Below the pieces are notes generated by a model. That model made no database searches, had not been told where the DNA came from, and saw only the letters and a list, made by a program, of their open reading frames with translations. The position numbers were made by a program, and so were the translations under genes. A stretch of DNA of 64,000 nt. It comes from Bacillus sp. FJAT-49711. GTDB taxonomy: Bacteria; Bacillota; Bacilli; Bacillales; Bacillaceae_C. Shown piece by piece: positions 61,653-64,000 of the stretch (position 1 is its first letter; each line of letters begins with the position of its first letter). Location of the stretch: contig NZ_JAGYPL010000003.1 in the NCBI RefSeq assembly GCF_018343715.1, positions 317,784 through 381,783 on the forward strand, in the 5' to 3' direction.

Positions 61653-62597
61653 TTAAGCTAAAATCTCTTCGATTCTATCAATTACATCACTTGATAATTG
61701 CAAGCTTGCCCCTTTTACATTTGCTTCCATTTGCTCAGGACGACTTGCACCAACTAATGCACTCGCTACATTTGGTTGACGCAAAATCCATGCAATGGCA
61801 AGAGCTGGTAAAGTTGTATCTAGCTCTTTCGCCAATGTATCTAATTCAGACACTTTCCTTTGAACATCTTCGTTTAAGAAGCCTTTTACAAACATATTAA
61901 TATCATCATTTGCAGCACGGCTATTTTCCGGAATATTGCCGCTTAAGTATTTTCCTGTTAACACGCCTTGTGCCAATGGTGAGAATACAACTTGGGAAAT
62001 CCCGTATTTACTAGAGACAGGAATAACTTCATCTTCAATATAACGATGCAGCATATTGTATTGAGGTTGGTTTACTACGATTCTATCTAACAAGTATTTA
62101 TCTGCAATTCCAACTGCTTCTTCAATTTGTGCAGCGGTCCATTCACTGACACCAGCATAAAGAATCTTGCCTTGGCGAATTAAATCATCGATGACACGCA
62201 ATGTTTCATCTACTGGAGTTTCAGGATCATAGCGGTGGCAATAAAAAATATCAACGTATTCCAATTCCATACGCTTTAAGCTATTATGCAGCTGCTCAAA
62301 TACATGCTTTCGAGATAGCCCTCTATCATTCGGCCCATCACCCATTGGCCAAAAAGCTTTTGTCGTGATCACATATGATTCTCGAGGAAATTCTTTCAAT
62401 GCTTTCGCCATAACGATTTCGCCTTGCCCACGTTCGTAAACGTTTGCAGAATCAAAAAAGTTAATTCCTAATTCATATGCTTTATGTATAGTCTTTTCCG
62501 CAGTATTATCTTCTACTGACTTACCATATGTCAGCCAGCTGCCTAAGCTTATTTCACTTACCTTCAAACCCGATCTCCCTAGTCGACGATAATTCAT
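61653..62597 (-). CDS. Aldo/keto reductase (Kv-beta-like subfamily)
   Basis: NADPH-dependent reductase of 314 residues. The catalytic tetrad is visible as Asp in NFFDSANVYERG, Tyr in the same motif, Lys in VITTKAFW and His in DIFYCHRYDP. Cofactor-binding segments near the C-terminus are SPLAQGVLTGKYLSG and SALVGASRPEQMEAN. GRSGLKVSEISLGSWLTYG at the start is typical of Kv-beta/YghZ-type members. Substrate unknown; the setting suggests sugar metabolism. A TTGACA-type promoter lies upstream. Confidence 0.9.
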   Translation of the reverse strand: MNYRRLGRSGLKVSEISLGSWLTYGKSVEDNTAEKTIHKAYELGINFFDSANVYERGQGEIVMAKALKEFPRESYVITTKAFWPMGDGPNDRGLSRKHVFEQLHNSLKRMELEYVDIFYCHRYDPETPVDETLRVIDDLIRQGKILYAGVSEWTAAQIEEAVGIADKYLLDRIVVNQPQYNMLHRYIEDEVIPVSSKYGISQVVFSPLAQGVLTGKYLSGNIPENSRAANDDINMFVKGFLNEDVQRKVSELDTLAKELDTTLPALAIAWILRQPNVASALVGASRPEQMEANVKGASLQLSSDVIDRIEEILA

Positions 62598-62656
62598 CTA
62601 GACATCTCCCTTTCATCGTAAAAATGGTTCACATTTTTCCAGTGATTCACACTTTT

Positions 62657-62685
62657 ATAATCATGTATTTAGTAGTATGTGTCAA
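62657..62685 (-). promoter_or_regulatory. Promoter of the aldo/keto reductase gene
   Basis: On the minus strand TTGACA (62685-62680) and GATTAT (62662-62657) are 17 bases apart. Downstream follow two GTGTGAA-type words (AGTGTGAATCAC and AATGTGAACCAT), possibly a repressor site. Confidence 0.5.
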
Positions 62686-62800
62686 GCGTTCTGTATCGAT
62701 ATCTGTACAACGGATTATGTCACAATAGATAGGACTATTTTAAGAATTAATTGAAGTAGTAAATTAAGTTATATCTGTAACAACAGTTAAGTAATCTTGT

Positions 62801-63871
62801 TCAAGATACCAGTTTCTCAACAATCATTTTGAATAGTTTTAAATCTTCCTTGAAGTCTTCTGGCGTCGTTTTTGGCGTTTTCCCCTCGGTTACTACATCA
62901 TAGAAATATTCTAATTCTGCTACATAAGCATCTTTAAATGTAGGACGTAATTCCCTCTCCTCAAATGCTTCTCCTATGGTTTCCTTTATTAGTAGAGTAG
63001 TAGGTAATTGACGAATATAAGGAGTATTGTATTGAATTTTAACTTGCTTCGTATCAGAGAATACTTCTAAATGTGCATCGAATCTTCTTTGTTGATCCAC
63101 ACCTGTCTCAAACGCAGTATAAAAGCCATCATGTTCGAATATTGCATTTATATATCCACCGTCATTCCATTGGACAGCAGATACAACTTGTTTAGGGAAA
63201 CCAATCAATTCCCTCATAGCGGATAAATCATGACTGCTTAAACCGCATAGCAATCTATAAGCATTCTTAATATCATCCGAAGCATCACCAATTGCTTCTT
63301 GTACCATACTTGCTGCCCTTTTCCAGCGTTCCTCCATCGCCGATTGTGGGATATCATTAAATCGATGGACATTATGGGTTTGCTCAATAAATTTATTATT
63401 TGGTCCAATAATATCTCTTACTTTCGCATATTTAATCTTGTTCATCATTTTAACTTCTTTGACACCTTCTATAAAGGCTGGAGCAAAACGTCGCATGTAG
63501 CCTACCATTACTTGAACACCATTTTTATCCCTTGCTTCGATAATCTTGTCAGCATCCTCCATCGTTAAGCACATTGGCTTTTCTACTAAAATATGTTTCT
63601 TATTTTCTGCAGCGGCCACAACGCAATCAGTGTGATACTCGTCGCTATTAAGGACAAATACGACATCAAGATCTTCTTGCTTTGTTAGTTCCACTGCATC
63701 TGTATAAAGATTTGCTACACGGAATTGTTCGCCTAACTTTTTTAATAATTTTACTGAGATATCGCATAAAGCACTGATTTCATATTTACTTGATAGCTGT
63801 TGCAGTATTGGCAAGTGAACGGTTTGGGCTACTTCTCCCAATCCAATTATCCCAACTTTTAATTTTGTCAT
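62801..63871 (-). CDS. Gfo/Idh/MocA family oxidoreductase (2)
   Basis: NAD(P)-dependent dehydrogenase of about 356 residues. The Rossmann start is VGIIGLGEVAQTVHLPIL and the family lysine is in LVEKPMCLTMEDAD. The C-terminal domain includes LLCGLSSHDLSAMRELIGFP. GAGG is 7 bases before the ATG at 63871; a longer start has no better site. It differs clearly from the paralogue at 59.5 kb. It may handle a further step for the same or a related sugar, but lies in a separate transcription unit. Confidence 0.87.
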   Translation of the reverse strand: MTKLKVGIIGLGEVAQTVHLPILQQLSSKYEISALCDISVKLLKKLGEQFRVANLYTDAVELTKQEDLDVVFVLNSDEYHTDCVVAAAENKKHILVEKPMCLTMEDADKIIEARDKNGVQVMVGYMRRFAPAFIEGVKEVKMMNKIKYAKVRDIIGPNNKFIEQTHNVHRFNDIPQSAMEERWKRAASMVQEAIGDASDDIKNAYRLLCGLSSHDLSAMRELIGFPKQVVSAVQWNDGGYINAIFEHDGFYTAFETGVDQQRRFDAHLEVFSDTKQVKIQYNTPYIRQLPTTLLIKETIGEAFEERELRPTFKDAYVAELEYFYDVVTEGKTPKTTPEDFKEDLKLFKMIVEKLVS

Positions 63872-64000
63872 TTTAAATCCTCGCTTCCTCAATTTCCGTT
63901 AAGTATAGTACATTGTTCTTTTCAATTTTAATTTAATATGAAGTGCTTCTAGGCTGATAAAATAGATTTGGCATTTCTACATCACTAGGATGATTTCTTT

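Overview
The window comes from a low-GC, endospore-forming Gram-positive bacterium of the Bacillaceae (Bacillus sensu lato). Two spore germinant-receptor clusters (GerA/B/C families), a LysM/GH18 cortex-lytic type enzyme, YIEGIA-type sporulation genes, Fur, CcpA and Fnr-like sites, strong AGGAGG ribosome sites and many Bacillus-type orthologues support this. No rRNA, tRNA, prophage or CRISPR array was seen. Everything is read by eye; no database search was possible.

Layout. 1-2574: an IS21-family element (istA, istB and a third translationally coupled small gene), next to a duplicated Bacillaceae-type intergenic repeat. 2.8-5.6 kb: Fur-controlled siderophore ABC transporter YclNOP without a binding-protein gene beside it. 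5.7-7.2 kb: CstA-type peptide/pyruvate permease. 7.4-14.4 kb: a molybdenum hydroxylase (Puc/Xdh-like) locus; the three enzyme subunits lie on the minus strand and the XdhC/MocA-type maturation genes on the plus strand, with two YIEGIA-system genes between. 14.4-20.5 kb: BCCT osmoprotectant transporter, flavin reductase, MpfA-like Mg exporter, UppP and an esterase-like hydrolase. 20.6-23.1 kb: pxpBCA 5-oxoprolinase. 23.1-27.7 kb: spore LysM/GH18 hydrolase, MhqD-like hydrolase and LTA-synthase-family enzyme. 27.9-30.9 kb: metal chaperone, P-type ATPase and Crp/Fnr-family regulator, with an Fnr-like box at the expected activator position. 31-34.6 kb: gerABC-type operon. 34.8-39.5 kb: orphan ECF sigma factor, two-component system and a FG-GAP/IseA-like lipoprotein. 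39.7-46.2 kb: VWA lipoprotein, metallo-hydrolase, DUF421 and two divergent DUF3231 genes. 46.3-50.3 kb: a second germinant-receptor set with its B gene on the opposite strand. 50.5-51.5 kb: a 19.5-copy 51-bp tandem array. 51.6-57.2 kb: secreted repeat protein and a secretion-stress-like neighbourhood (PrsA-like foldase, CssRS-like two-component system, HtrA protease). 57.3-63.9 kb: VanZ, MATE exporter and a sugar-oxidoreductase/isomerase cluster.

The least explained structure is intergenic. Three sequence-unrelated tandem arrays (19.5, 25.3 and 50.5 kb) share a 51-52 bp period and an inverted-repeat unit design. At least six recognisable copies (plus fragments) of a roughly 155-bp dispersed repeat are scattered through the window; one supplies the stop codon and C-terminal tail of the P-type ATPase. 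A separate 170-bp structured element follows the LTA synthase gene. The clearest regulatory prediction is the HMA/P-type ATPase/Fnr-like cassette.
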